From Candidatus Krumholzibacteriota bacterium (GTDB lineage: Bacteria > Krumholzibacteriota > Krumholzibacteriia > Krumholzibacteriales > WJIX01), in contig JAXHNR010000001.1 of NCBI GenBank assembly GCA_034520215.1, forward strand, positions 1,292,560 to 1,356,559: a stretch of DNA of 64,000 nucleotides. The letters are read 5' to 3'. Position numbers and translations under genes: made by a program. Below the pieces are notes generated by a model, which was given only the letters and a program-made list of their open reading frames with translations, was not told the origin of the DNA and did not search any database. Numbering within the stretch: position 1 is the first letter of the stretch; every line of letters starts with the position of its first letter. Shown piece after piece: positions 55,551 through 64,000 of the stretch.

Positions 55551-57488
55551 TTAGTCATCTCCTTTTAAATAGCCGAATAGCCCTCCCGATCTGTAAATGT
55601 CAAGCTGTACTGAAGGAGGAGAAGCTGCCTGAATAACTTCACCGTTGGAACGAGTGATTTTTCCTTTCGAAAAATCAACTTCGATTTGCTCTCCATCTTC
55701 TATACCTGACTCTTTCAAACCTGAAGCCTCGAGAAATGGAAAGCCGGAATTAATAATATTCCTTTTGTAGATAGCTCCCGTGGATTGTGTGATCACCATG
55801 GAAACACCCAATGAAATAAAACAATCAACAGCCTGCTGCCTCGATGAACCGGACCCGAAATTAGAGCCGGCGATTATAATATCCCCACTCTTTACTGTGG
55901 ACGCGAAATCGCCGTATCCCTCGAGCGTTTCAAAAGTGTGCTGTCCCATTTTGTCAATCTCAGTAATAGAGAGGTATTTGTTGTGAAAAATCATATCAGT
56001 ATCAATATCATCCATCAGAGAGCCGTCCGGAGTTGTAATCAATCTCGCTCTTCCTGTTATTACATCGCCTGAAAAGGATCCTTTATCAACTCCGGCAGCA
56101 GACTCTTTGGGAAGAACAGGACTTGAGCTGTCAGTTACTTTGCTTTCATCGCGCCATGAGATAAAAGACAAATCAGGGTAGCCGGTAAATTCTTCATCCG
56201 GAATGAAATCAATAAGCTTGGGGGCTAAATCGACCGGCGAAGAAATCTCTCCGGCTATAACAGATGCCGCGGCAGTAGAAGGACTTACAAGATATGTCTC
56301 CCCTTTTCCCTGCTTGCCAGCAAAATTCCGATTGGAAGTGCTAAGCTGTATCTCTCCCTCTCCAATCATACCGATCTGACCCGACGCGCAGCCTCCACAA
56401 CCGGGATTGCTTATAAGAGCACCGGCTTCGATGAATATTTCAATAATTCCTTCTTTCAGCATTCTAAGATATACTTCATTAGTGGCTGGAACTACTTTAA
56501 GACTAACTCCTTCTTTTATTCTTTTACCTTTCAGTATCGAAGCGGCGTGAACCATATCCTCAAATCTGCCGTTCGTGCATGATGCCAGGACCGCTGTGTC
56601 TATCCTGGTTCCTTTGATTTCAGAGACTTTTTTGACATTTGAAGGACTAAAGGGGCAAGCTGCCATTGGTTCGACCTTTCCAAGATCAATCTTCAATGTT
56701 CTGCCGTACTGAGCCTCTTCGTCGGGACTAATATCCTCGGTAAGCTCTGTTCCCGAGCGGGAAGCTATGTAGTTTTTAATGCTACTGCTGAGAGGTATCA
56801 TTGCCGCGACAGCTCCCATCTCAGTAGCCATAGAGGCCAATGTTATCCTGCCGGCAAGACTAAGCTCCCGGGCGCCCTTACCCGAAAACTCTATGACTTT
56901 ACCGAGAGCTCCTGATGAACCAAGCTGCTGAATCACGGTAAGAACAATATCTTTTGCTGTTACGGGATATTCTATCGTGCCTTCCAGTATAACCCTCATC
57001 GAAGCGGGAACTTCGAACCAGTTCTGACCTTGAGCCCAGATATAGGATATATCACGATCTCCCATACCCTGCCCAAAACATCCTACAGCTCCCATGATAT
57101 TGAGGTGACTATCTGTTCCAACAAATATCTCCCCGGGTTTTACAAGTCCTCTTTCAATTGCCACGTGAGAACCAATACCAGCCGCTACATCGAAAACCCT
57201 GATCCCCGTTTCTTTCGCGAAATCCCTGCATATCTGCTGATTTTCAGCGTAGCCGATGTCTTTCGCGGGAACATTACAGTCAAAGGTGAAAAATGTCTTG
57301 CTACGATCATTTACAAAGGGAGGGTTGTAATATTTCTTAAGATTATGAACAACGCTCGCTCCGCCGAAATCCCTCGCGGTTCTCTTGTCAATATCTATCC
57401 AGACAACATCCCCGGCCTTTACTTCCCTGCCGGAATGAGCTGAAAGAATCTTTTCTATTATTGTACCGGCGATTTTGACCACCTCCAA
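55551..57488 (-). CDS. acn: Aconitate hydratase, Aquifex-type (fused large and swivel domains)
   Basis: A 645-aa aconitase-superfamily enzyme. The N-terminal 420 or so residues are the Fe-S domain: GEIFVGTDSHLNIMGAVGCFGQG, VLASCTNGRFEDMVHAA and NPGCGGCASGQIGMIGEG, followed by STSNRNFAGKQG. After a linker, the C-terminal 190 residues are the swivel domain with DDIDTDMIFHNKYLSI and GSNFGSGSSRQQAVDCF. It interconverts citrate and isocitrate in known relatives. The frame begins at a TTG next to a GGAGG that lies within it, so the true start is uncertain within a few codons. It is followed without gap by the LeuC/LeuD-like pair. Confidence 0.88.
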   Translation of the reverse strand: MEVVKIAGTIIEKILSAHSGREVKAGDVVWIDIDKRTARDFGGASVVHNLKKYYNPPFVNDRSKTFFTFDCNVPAKDIGYAENQQICRDFAKETGIRVFDVAAGIGSHVAIERGLVKPGEIFVGTDSHLNIMGAVGCFGQGMGDRDISYIWAQGQNWFEVPASMRVILEGTIEYPVTAKDIVLTVIQQLGSSGALGKVIEFSGKGARELSLAGRITLASMATEMGAVAAMIPLSSSIKNYIASRSGTELTEDISPDEEAQYGRTLKIDLGKVEPMAACPFSPSNVKKVSEIKGTRIDTAVLASCTNGRFEDMVHAASILKGKRIKEGVSLKVVPATNEVYLRMLKEGIIEIFIEAGALISNPGCGGCASGQIGMIGEGEIQLSTSNRNFAGKQGKGETYLVSPSTAAASVIAGEISSPVDLAPKLIDFIPDEEFTGYPDLSFISWRDESKVTDSSSPVLPKESAAGVDKGSFSGDVITGRARLITTPDGSLMDDIDTDMIFHNKYLSITEIDKMGQHTFETLEGYGDFASTVKSGDIIIAGSNFGSGSSRQQAVDCFISLGVSMVITQSTGAIYKRNIINSGFPFLEASGLKESGIEDGEQIEVDFSKGKITRSNGEVIQAASPPSVQLDIYRSGGLFGYLKGDD

Positions 57489-57516
57489 TCGATATCGAGT
57501 TCACTATTACATTCTA

Positions 57517-58863
57517 CTACTTAACAGGAAGTTTTATGAACCCTTCATTCTGAAGACATTCGAAAGATTCGCGGGCATTCCTGATGACTCTTGACGCCTT
57601 ATCATAAATTTCCTGTTTTGTAAGATCCAAACGGGCTACGCCCTGTTCTATCGCTTTACTCCCCACTGCCGCCGCTTCCCGGGGGAAAACTTCCCATTCA
57701 TCCATTGTCGGAATAAGATAATCCTCATTCATGCCCTTATCCTCAGCGCACTTTGCCAGTTCTCGAGCGGCTGCAATGCACATCTCGTCTGTTATTGTTT
57801 TAGCCATCACATCGAGAGTCCCCCTGAAAATCCCCGGAAACCCCAGTGAATTATTAACCTGATTTGAGAAATCGCTTCTTCCCGTAGCTACAACTCTCGC
57901 GCCGGCTTCCTTGGCATCCCAAGGCCAGATTTCAGGAATAGGATTCGCGCAGGCAAAAACAATCGCGTCATCGGCCATAGAGGCAATCCATTCCTTCTTG
58001 ATCGTATTCGGACCAACCTTTGACAGCGCGATAACTACATCGGAATCCTGCATCGCTTCCGGAATCCCCCCCGTCTTTCCCTCACTATTTGTCTTCTGCG
58101 CTAATTCCCATTTCTCTTTGTACTTATCCCTAAGCTCCTCTTCCCTGCTTTCATGAAGGATGCCTTTACTGTCGCACATGACTATATTCCCGGGAGTAAC
58201 TCCCGCGACTATAATCATCCTGGCGATACAGATATTAGCTGAGCCTGCGCCTACCATTGCCACTTTAACTCTGGAAATATCCTTGCCGACTATCTTCAGG
58301 GCGTTTATCAAACCCGCGACTGTTACAGCGGCCGTTCCCTGCTGATCATCATGCCAAACGGGTATTTCACATTCCTCCCTTAATGTATCGAGGATTTTGA
58401 AACATTTAGGCTGTGAGATATCTTCAAGATTGATTCCACCGTATGTTGGCTGAAGTAGTTTAACAATTTCTATAAGCTTATCAGGATCCTTAGTATCCAG
58501 GCAAATTGGAACAGCATCAACTCCGCCCAGATATTTGAACAGAAGAGCTTTACCTTCCATAACGGGCATAGCCCCGGCGGGACCAATATCGCCTAGTCCA
58601 AGCACTCTCGTGCCGTCGGAGACCACTGCTATCATATTCGCCTTATTAGTGTGCTGAAATACTTTCTCGGGATTGTCCCTTATGTCAATACACGGTTTCG
58701 CGACGCCCGGAGTATACCATATAGCAAAATCATCAATGCTGCGAATACAGCACTTAGGCATTACTCCGATTTTTCCCTTATAAAAAGGATGAAGTTTCAT
58801 GGCATCTTCACCCGGTTTTTTTGCTTTTTCAAGAAGCTCTTCTTTAGTAACCTTCTCCGCCAT
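57517..58863 (-). CDS. maeB: Malic enzyme (malate dehydrogenase, decarboxylating)
   Basis: A 448-aa malic enzyme that converts malate to pyruvate and CO2 with NAD(P). Motifs: [13 protein letters not shown] (catalytic Tyr), [27 protein letters not shown] (catalytic Lys region), [19 protein letters not shown], the dinucleotide-binding [17 protein letters not shown], and [13 protein letters not shown]. It lacks the C-terminal phosphotransacetylase domain of longer MaeB proteins. A good promoter with a 14-bp palindrome lies upstream, so it may be separately regulated. Cofactor choice cannot be told safely. Confidence 0.94.
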   Translation of the reverse strand: MAEKVTKEELLEKAKKPGEDAMKLHPFYKGKIGVMPKCCIRSIDDFAIWYTPGVAKPCIDIRDNPEKVFQHTNKANMIAVVSDGTRVLGLGDIGPAGAMPVMEGKALLFKYLGGVDAVPICLDTKDPDKLIEIVKLLQPTYGGINLEDISQPKCFKILDTLREECEIPVWHDDQQGTAAVTVAGLINALKIVGKDISRVKVAMVGAGSANICIARMIIVAGVTPGNIVMCDSKGILHESREEELRDKYKEKWELAQKTNSEGKTGGIPEAMQDSDVVIALSKVGPNTIKKEWIASMADDAIVFACANPIPEIWPWDAKEAGARVVATGRSDFSNQVNNSLGFPGIFRGTLDVMAKTITDEMCIAAARELAKCAEDKGMNEDYLIPTMDEWEVFPREAAAVGSKAIEQGVARLDLTKQEIYDKASRVIRNARESFECLQNEGFIKLPVK

Positions 58864-58935
58864 TGATTAACCCCCCAAGACTTTCATTAATAAACAATTC
58901 TAATAATCAACTATTTGATTCACGCGCACAGGGGA

Positions 58936-58964
58936 AGTATACATAAAACAGCTGCAGCTGTCAG
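58936..58964 (-). promoter_or_regulatory. Promoter of the malic enzyme gene with palindromic operator candidate
   Basis: Minus strand CTGACA (58964-58959), 17-nt spacer, TATACT (58941-58936). A perfect 14-bp palindrome, ACAGCTGCAGCTGT (58948-58961), overlaps the -35 and spacer, where a dimeric repressor would block polymerase. Gap 58864-59117 has nothing else I can support. Confidence 0.55.
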
Positions 58965-59117
58965 CAATCTTTTTGTTTTACCCTTAATTTTACCCTGTTT
59001 TCGTACGATCGGTGATTGATATCGCGAGATTCCAGGTGGAAGACGAAAGGGTATAATTTTTTTATTTGCATCAGGAAATCAAAAAGACCGAGAGGGCAAT
59101 ATGTACGGATGGTGATT

Positions 59118-59193
<76 letters not shown>

Positions 59194-59234
59194 TCCATAA
59201 TAGTTAAGGCTAAAGGAGCTTCCCATAGTAATTC

Positions 59235-59262
59235 AATATATTAGCTTGTCTTCTCTTTTCAA
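59235..59262 (-). promoter_or_regulatory. Possible tRNA-Thr promoter
   Basis: Minus strand TTGAAA (59262-59257), 16-nt spacer, TATATT (59240-59235), about 40 bp before the tRNA 5' end. Confidence 0.45.
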
Positions 59263-59338
59263 GGAGATTTTTTCCTGTTTACTTTCCGGCAATAAACTAA
59301 ATGGATGGTCCAGAATACCATTTAAGTCAAAATCGTTC

Positions 59339-60508
59339 TTACTTAAGAGTTTCGGACCGTTTTGAATGGAAATCACGATAAAAGGAGAGAGAATCGAAAA
59401 TTTCCTGATCGATCTGGGGCTTTCCTCTGATTATTAGAGAAGCGATATTCCTGGCTACCCCCGGCCCGAGCATAAATCCCTGTCCACACATTCCAACCGC
59501 CAGATAAAACCCTGTCACCTCCCTTACACGGTCGAGAATAATTATTCCGTCGGGAGTCATTGGGTAAAGACCTCTCCACACTCGCCGCACCAGAGTATTT
59601 TTAAGTCTCGGAAGGAGAGATATCAATCTTCGCGAAACAACGGGCATGAACTCAGAGGTTGAAGATCTGTTCTCGCCCGTAAAGGACTCGGCCGGAGTGT
59701 AACAGAATATAATCTGCCCCAGATCGTTCTGCCCAAAGTAGAAATTAGCCGTCTTTCCGTCTTTACCGGGCCTTATATCCACAACTAGTGGTTTCAAAAA
59801 CTGCACAACTGGAGAAGTTATACCCGCTTCGTGACTTTCCGGGACAACGGGGATATCTATACCCGCCATGCGGCCGATTTCCTTTGCCCCTGAGCCCGCG
59901 GCATTTACTACAACTGGTGAATAATATTTTCCCTTATTCGTTCTTACTCCCTCTATTCTGCCGCTGCCTATAATCAAATCCGTTACTTTTTCGTTGAACC
60001 TGAATTCCGCTCCTCTCTTCCTGCTCTCCTTCCAAAAAGCGGCTGACGCGATAAGCGGAGATATCTGTCCATCTCCCGGAGAGTATGTTCCACCGCGCAG
60101 ACCCCCGGTATTAATACCGGGAATCAGTCTTTCAACTTCATCAGGGACAACCCAGTCTATCTCCAGTCCGTAACTTTTCTGAACAGGGAGAAGTTCCTTC
60201 AAAACTTTTTCGTCTTTCTCCCTGTATACTGGATAACAATACCCCCCGCCCTTCCAGCCAATATCGGTTCCATATATCTTACGCCAATTCGTAAAAAGTT
60301 CTATACTCTGAAGACAGAGTGATATTTTAGCGGGGTCGGAATGAGTCGCCCTAACACCTCCTATAGCCGCTTTATTTTGTCCCTGACCCGGTGAATGTTC
60401 ACTGTCGACAACCAGCACCCTAAGGTCTTCGAGGCTTAGAAAATAAGCCGTTGGACATCCAACGCTTCCCGCGCCAATAATTATAGCATCAAAGTTATTC
60501 CGCGTCAT
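59339..60508 (-). CDS. FAD-dependent amine dehydrogenase subunit (DAO/SoxB/HcnC-like)
   Basis: A 389-aa flavoprotein of the D-amino-acid-oxidase fold, related to sarcosine oxidase beta, HcnC and dye-linked proline dehydrogenase beta. N-terminal FAD motif FDAIIIGAGSVGCPTAYFL, then GQGQNKAAIGGVRATHSDP, GGLRGGTYSPGDGQISPL, and C-terminal YPMTPDGIIILDRVREVTGFYLAVGMCGQGFMLGPGVA. It overlaps the end of the upstream FeS-flavoprotein gene, implying a two-subunit complex. ATG 60508 is chosen (GGTGAGG three bases upstream); ATG 60520 and 60535 are alternatives. The amine substrate (glycine, sarcosine, proline or other) is unknown. Confidence 0.85.
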   Translation of the reverse strand: MTRNNFDAIIIGAGSVGCPTAYFLSLEDLRVLVVDSEHSPGQGQNKAAIGGVRATHSDPAKISLCLQSIELFTNWRKIYGTDIGWKGGGYCYPVYREKDEKVLKELLPVQKSYGLEIDWVVPDEVERLIPGINTGGLRGGTYSPGDGQISPLIASAAFWKESRKRGAEFRFNEKVTDLIIGSGRIEGVRTNKGKYYSPVVVNAAGSGAKEIGRMAGIDIPVVPESHEAGITSPVVQFLKPLVVDIRPGKDGKTANFYFGQNDLGQIIFCYTPAESFTGENRSSTSEFMPVVSRRLISLLPRLKNTLVRRVWRGLYPMTPDGIIILDRVREVTGFYLAVGMCGQGFMLGPGVARNIASLIIRGKPQIDQEIFDSLSFYRDFHSKRSETLK

Positions 60509-62588
60509 TCTCCTCACCATCTTTAGTTCCGGCAAAAGTGGAAAGCGGAATTTCTGCTACAAAGGGCCTGTCTGTAGGAGGTGTTACCTCTGAAAGTTCA
60601 ACGCCGCATTCTCTAAATAATCTTAAAATAAGATCGGTACACGTCTTCCCCCCGCATGATCCCATACCGGTTCGCAGGGTCGCTTTTAGAACATTCATAT
60701 CCCTTACACCGCTTAATATCTCTTTCTTTATTTCGCCGGCTGTTACGCGTTCACATCTGCACACGATAGTATCATCGTCTGTATATTCCATTTCCTTTTC
60801 CTCGGGGATGACTTCTTCAGGCTCCTGGATCCTTATACCGGCAACGTCGAGTGCTGTTTTATCGGGTACTTCCAGTGTAACAAGCAGGCGCCTTTTATCG
60901 TCAGGGGACCTCCTGAACTTCACTATCTCGGCTTTACCCAGCGGGGCCCCTTTCATCCCCACACTCATAACCTTTTTCCCCTCAGCAAGCAGTTCCTCTT
61001 CAAGTTCAAATGGAATTACAACGTGAGATTTACCCCTTTTCTCAGAGGGTCGAATCAGAGTAATGGCAAGCGCGGGACAAGAGGAAACGCATTTCATGCA
61101 TCCTATGCAATTACCGTCGAAAACGGGCAGCCCCATAATTGAATCACCCCTTAGACTAATAGAATGTACGGGGCATGAATGTACACAGGGGTCGCATGGA
61201 ATTTCCTCGACGCATCGAATAATCGGATAGGTATCTATAGTACATTCTTCAGGTTTAAAATCTATCGTCTCTCCCGGTTCACTGCGCAGTACCCTTTCTG
61301 TATCATTCCACTCCTTAGGGATAGTTGTACTATTGCCGAGAAAGCGAGCTACTTTTCTGCCGGTTATTTTGCCGCTAAATATTGCCGCGGAAGCTTCGGA
61401 TATATCCTCGGAATCTCCACACGTAAAAACTTCAATACCAAACTCTTTCAGTTTCAGATATAATTCATTAACGGGCGACAGGCCCACGGCAATCAGAAGA
61501 GTGTCAACTTCATAAGTCCTGAAAGTACCCCGCAGGGGATTAAAATTACTGTCTATCCCGGCGACGGTAATCCTCTCGAGCTGCTCTGAGCCTTCAGCTT
61601 CGACTACAGTATGGGACGTAAATACAGGAACACCAAGCCTGAGTAATTTATCGAGGTGTACCTTGTACCCTCCGCAGCTTTGAAGCGCCTCGGCGAGTCC
61701 AACAACTTTAATCCCGGCCTGAATCGCGTGATATCCGGCGATGAGTCCAACATTGCCTCCACCTACTATGAAAAGCCTTTCTGTTGGACGAATCAAATCG
61801 CGGTTCAGCAAAGTCTGAAAAGCTCCGGCTCCATAGATTCCGGGCAGGTCACAGCCGGGGAACGCGAGACTTTTCTCTCTAGCGCCGCATGAAACTACCG
61901 CTGCTTTCGGAGATACCAGAATATAACGTCCATCTTTATACAAACCGACGACTTTATCGTCAAACGCTCCAACCGCAATTGTGGAGTTAAATACCTTAAC
62001 ATTATTATACTTTTCCAATTCTCCGGTGATTTTCTCAGCGATATCGATTCCCCTCTCGCCGGCATAGCAATCCTCAGTTGAACCAAAAAACGGATGAGTC
62101 TGCAGGGTAAGTTTACCGCCAAGTTCTTTCTTGTCATCTACGATAAGAACATCCGCCCCCAGCTTTCCAAGTTCAATAGCGGCATTTATACCGGCAGGGC
62201 CGCCTCCTATGATCAAAACTTCCGTTTCGATCATTTCCGTTTCCCGGAAGCTGGCTGCCGCATCATCCTCAGGTAAAGGGGGAACCCCCTCACAACTCGT
62301 AACTCTCATGCCGGGGCGAGCAACGGTCATACACGATTTTAAGGGAACACCATCGACAAGAACCGTACACTGACTGCACTGTCCGTTAGCACAAAAGATG
62401 CCCTGAGGCGCTCCGTCAACACTGTGATGCCCGAATACCCTAATACCGTTCGCGAACAGGGCTGAAGAGAGCATCTCACCCTTCAGGGCAAAGATACGCT
62501 GACCATTATAAGTAAATGGTATCTCTTCACTTTCTTTGACGCTCAAAATGGGATGAGACTTTAATCTGAAAAGTCGGCGATCTATCAA
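60495..62588 (-). CDS. Multidomain FeS flavoprotein, fused HcnA/HcnB-like alpha subunit
   Basis: A 697-aa protein. Residues about 20-110 form a plant-type 2Fe-2S domain (Cys 66, 71, 74 and 86; GIFCANGQCSQCTVLVDG). A pyridine-nucleotide-disulfide-type FAD domain follows (VLIIGGGPAGINAAIELG; second nucleotide motif LFIVGGGNVGLIAGYHA; ATPs such as LLIAVGLSP). A dicluster 4Fe-4S ferredoxin module comes next (CDPCVHSCPVHSI and CIGCMKCVSSCPALAI). The C-terminal BFD-like 2Fe-2S domain has IVCRCERVTAGEI and GMGSCGGKTC. HcnA/HcnB or SoxA-like subunits are usually separate and lack the 4Fe-4S insert. With the next gene it likely oxidises an amine and passes electrons to ferredoxin or quinone; inferred. 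Confidence 0.85.
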   Translation of the reverse strand: MIDRRLFRLKSHPILSVKESEEIPFTYNGQRIFALKGEMLSSALFANGIRVFGHHSVDGAPQGIFCANGQCSQCTVLVDGVPLKSCMTVARPGMRVTSCEGVPPLPEDDAAASFRETEMIETEVLIIGGGPAGINAAIELGKLGADVLIVDDKKELGGKLTLQTHPFFGSTEDCYAGERGIDIAEKITGELEKYNNVKVFNSTIAVGAFDDKVVGLYKDGRYILVSPKAAVVSCGAREKSLAFPGCDLPGIYGAGAFQTLLNRDLIRPTERLFIVGGGNVGLIAGYHAIQAGIKVVGLAEALQSCGGYKVHLDKLLRLGVPVFTSHTVVEAEGSEQLERITVAGIDSNFNPLRGTFRTYEVDTLLIAVGLSPVNELYLKLKEFGIEVFTCGDSEDISEASAAIFSGKITGRKVARFLGNSTTIPKEWNDTERVLRSEPGETIDFKPEECTIDTYPIIRCVEEIPCDPCVHSCPVHSISLRGDSIMGLPVFDGNCIGCMKCVSSCPALAITLIRPSEKRGKSHVVIPFELEEELLAEGKKVMSVGMKGAPLGKAEIVKFRRSPDDKRRLLVTLEVPDKTALDVAGIRIQEPEEVIPEEKEMEYTDDDTIVCRCERVTAGEIKKEILSGVRDMNVLKATLRTGMGSCGGKTCTDLILRLFRECGVELSEVTPPTDRPFVAEIPLSTFAGTKDGEENDAE

Positions 62589-62612
62589 AACTTCTGATTA
62601 ACTCCTCTATGA

Positions 62613-64000
62613 TTATTGCGCAATTATTAATAATGCCTGATTTTTCTCTACGGAATTTCCTGGAGGAATCCTGATTGATTTTACAATTCCTTTTACATTG
62701 GAAGTTACACTATTTCGCATTTTCATGGCTTCAAGAGTCAAAAGAAGGTCTCCTACATCTACTTTATCCCCTTCTTTTACGTTATATTCGAGTATCATTC
62801 CAGGCATCGGCGCTGTCAGGACAAACTCTCCTCTTTCTGAACCTGCCGAGTTTTCCTCAGACTCAGCCTTTTTCTTTTCTGACCCCTTCTTCTTATCCTT
62901 CTTAATAATAGGTTCAGTTCCCCCTGTACCTTTGAATTTAACTTTTCCGCCTACTTCTTCAACTTCAACATTAAAGTATTCTTCGCCTACGAACACATTG
63001 AAACTTCTTGTATCTTTCCCTTTTAACTCTCTTTTCGAGGAACTATTTATATTATAATCACCGCTCTTTACGCGCTCGACTAGTTCTTCTTCTTCTATTA
63101 CCTCCTGGATTGTTTTAGGTTTTACTTCCTTCGGAGGATCCTCCAGCCCATATTTCCACCGCAGGAATCTTAACCCCGCGGTAGGGTACAAAGCACATAT
63201 CAGTACATCACGCGTATCTTTGGCGATTCCCTTGCTGATTTCCGAGGCTTTACCCAATTCCGGTTCGATAATATCCGCGGCCCTGCAGGTTATCGGTTTT
63301 TCACCCTTGGGATATCCCTTCAAGGCTTTCTTGCGAATCTTTTCATCCATAGGCAAAGGTGGCCTGCCGTATAAACCATAAGCGTAATCTTTTACCTGCC
63401 CTGTGATCATCTTGTAACGTCCGAATAACACATTCTGCACCGCCTGAATCCCGACAATCTGACTTGTAGGGGTGACGAGAGGAGGACAACCCAGCTCCAT
63501 CCTTGTAACCGGCAGCTCACGGTAAACATCCTCTATCCTGTCAAGTGCTTCGGCCTGTTTAAGCTGGCTGACAAGATTTGTAAGCATTCCTCCTGGAATC
63601 TGATGCTTGATTACACCCGTATCTATTACGGACATGCGGGTTGTATTTAGATAATCCCGATACTTTGGAACTACCTCTTCAAGGTATGAGCCGAGTTTGA
63701 ACAATTTTTGAAGGTCCAACCCGGGATCCATGTCAGTTCCTCTCAAGGCGGCGATCATGGATTCCACTGAAGGCTGTGAAGTCCTTAGAGCAAACGGCGC
63801 GAGAGTACAGTCAACAACATCCACGCCGGCTTCGATTGCCTTCATATAGGTCATCGACGCCATTCCGCTTGTATAATGACAATGAAGTTGCAGAGGAATA
63901 TCTATAGTATCTTTTAATGCGGAAACAAGATCATAAGCATCGTAAGGGTTTAGAAGACCCGCCATATCTTTTATGCAAAGTGAATCAGCGCCGAGCTCTT
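62613..64000 (-). CDS. pycB: Pyruvate carboxylase subunit B/oxaloacetate decarboxylase alpha, partial
   Basis: The frame runs open through the right window edge; the N-terminal part of the TIM-barrel is missing. The visible start reads GADSLCIKDMAGLLNPYDA, with the carboxylated Lys and metal-site element. PLQLHCHYTSGMASMTYMKA (metal His residues) and CPPLVTPTSQIVGIQAVQNV follow, then the conserved carboxylase domain, a Lys/Glu-rich linker and a biotinyl domain with LEAMKMRNSV. The enzyme transfers CO2 between biotin and pyruvate/oxaloacetate. The ATG at 63965 is internal, not the start. Biotin carboxylase or membrane beta subunit partners must lie outside the window, so carboxylase versus Na+-pumping decarboxylase is unresolved. 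Confidence 0.92.
   Translation of the reverse strand, partial: ELGADSLCIKDMAGLLNPYDAYDLVSALKDTIDIPLQLHCHYTSGMASMTYMKAIEAGVDVVDCTLAPFALRTSQPSVESMIAALRGTDMDPGLDLQKLFKLGSYLEEVVPKYRDYLNTTRMSVIDTGVIKHQIPGGMLTNLVSQLKQAEALDRIEDVYRELPVTRMELGCPPLVTPTSQIVGIQAVQNVLFGRYKMITGQVKDYAYGLYGRPPLPMDEKIRKKALKGYPKGEKPITCRAADIIEPELGKASEISKGIAKDTRDVLICALYPTAGLRFLRWKYGLEDPPKEVKPKTIQEVIEEEELVERVKSGDYNINSSSKRELKGKDTRSFNVFVGEEYFNVEVEEVGGKVKFKGTGGTEPIIKKDKKKGSEKKKAESEENSAGSERGEFVLTAPMPGMILEYNVKEGDKVDVGDLLLTLEAMKMRNSVTSNVKGIVKSIRIPPGNSVEKNQALLIIAQ

Overview
The window is a chromosomal segment of a diderm (Gram-negative-type) bacterium. The evidence is an Omp85/TamA-like protein, TamB, RseP, a second Omp85-type beta-barrel fused to a peptidase, and lipoprotein-like signal sequences. 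Base composition looks moderately AT-rich by eye. PFOR, ferredoxin-type FeS proteins and a selenocysteine tRNA point to an anaerobic or microaerophilic lifestyle. Protein style and gene order suggest an uncultured lineage near the FCB/Latescibacterota/Krumholzibacteriota type; this is an impression, not a classification. TAG, TGA and TAA all look like genuine stops.

Layout (nearly everything is on the minus strand, so transcription runs right to left). 1-12.2 kb: envelope block: tamA-like, tamB, a 1095-aa peptidase/propeller/barrel protein, then pcrA and the start of an AI-2E-type permease; one small plus-strand lipoprotein gene (11.8-12.1 kb). 12.2-20.4 kb: a growth operon read as rplM-rpsI-rpsB-tsf-pyrH-frr-uppS-cdsA-dxr-rseP, with a clear sigma70 promoter before rplM. 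20.4-26.9 kb: zinc-ribbon coiled-coil protein, RNase HI, the RNase P RNA gene, recJ, dtd, maf, a yjbQ gene broken by an in-frame TAG, and mtnA. The zinc-ribbon gene has a leader with a promoter, inverted repeats and an intrinsic terminator. 27-35.7 kb: a YCF48-type lipoprotein, a CAU tRNA, and a macromolecular-synthesis operon yqeY-cvpA-mutS2-dnaG-rpoD. 35.8-39.8 kb: heat-shock block hrcA-grpE-dnaJ-rsmE with a CIRCE operator but no dnaK. 39.9-45.3 kb: lepB, a DUF5683-like protein, tRNA-Sec, ridA, glmS and a glmM-like gene.

45.4-64 kb is a central-carbon block: acs, a plus-strand citF homologue, PFOR, a LeuC/LeuD-type pair, a fused aconitase-family enzyme, malic enzyme, tRNA-Thr, a two-gene flavin/FeS amine-dehydrogenase-like complex, and the biotin-carrying subunit of a pyruvate carboxylase/oxaloacetate decarboxylase running off the right edge. 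Together these join acetate, acetyl-CoA, pyruvate, malate, oxaloacetate and citrate.

Most unusual items: the peptidase-propeller-Omp85 fusion; a 150-bp GC-rich nested palindromic element at 45456-45605 closed by perfect 24-bp arms; the amber-interrupted yjbQ; the structured leader at about 26.75-26.92 kb; the orphan citF; and the selC-type tRNA.
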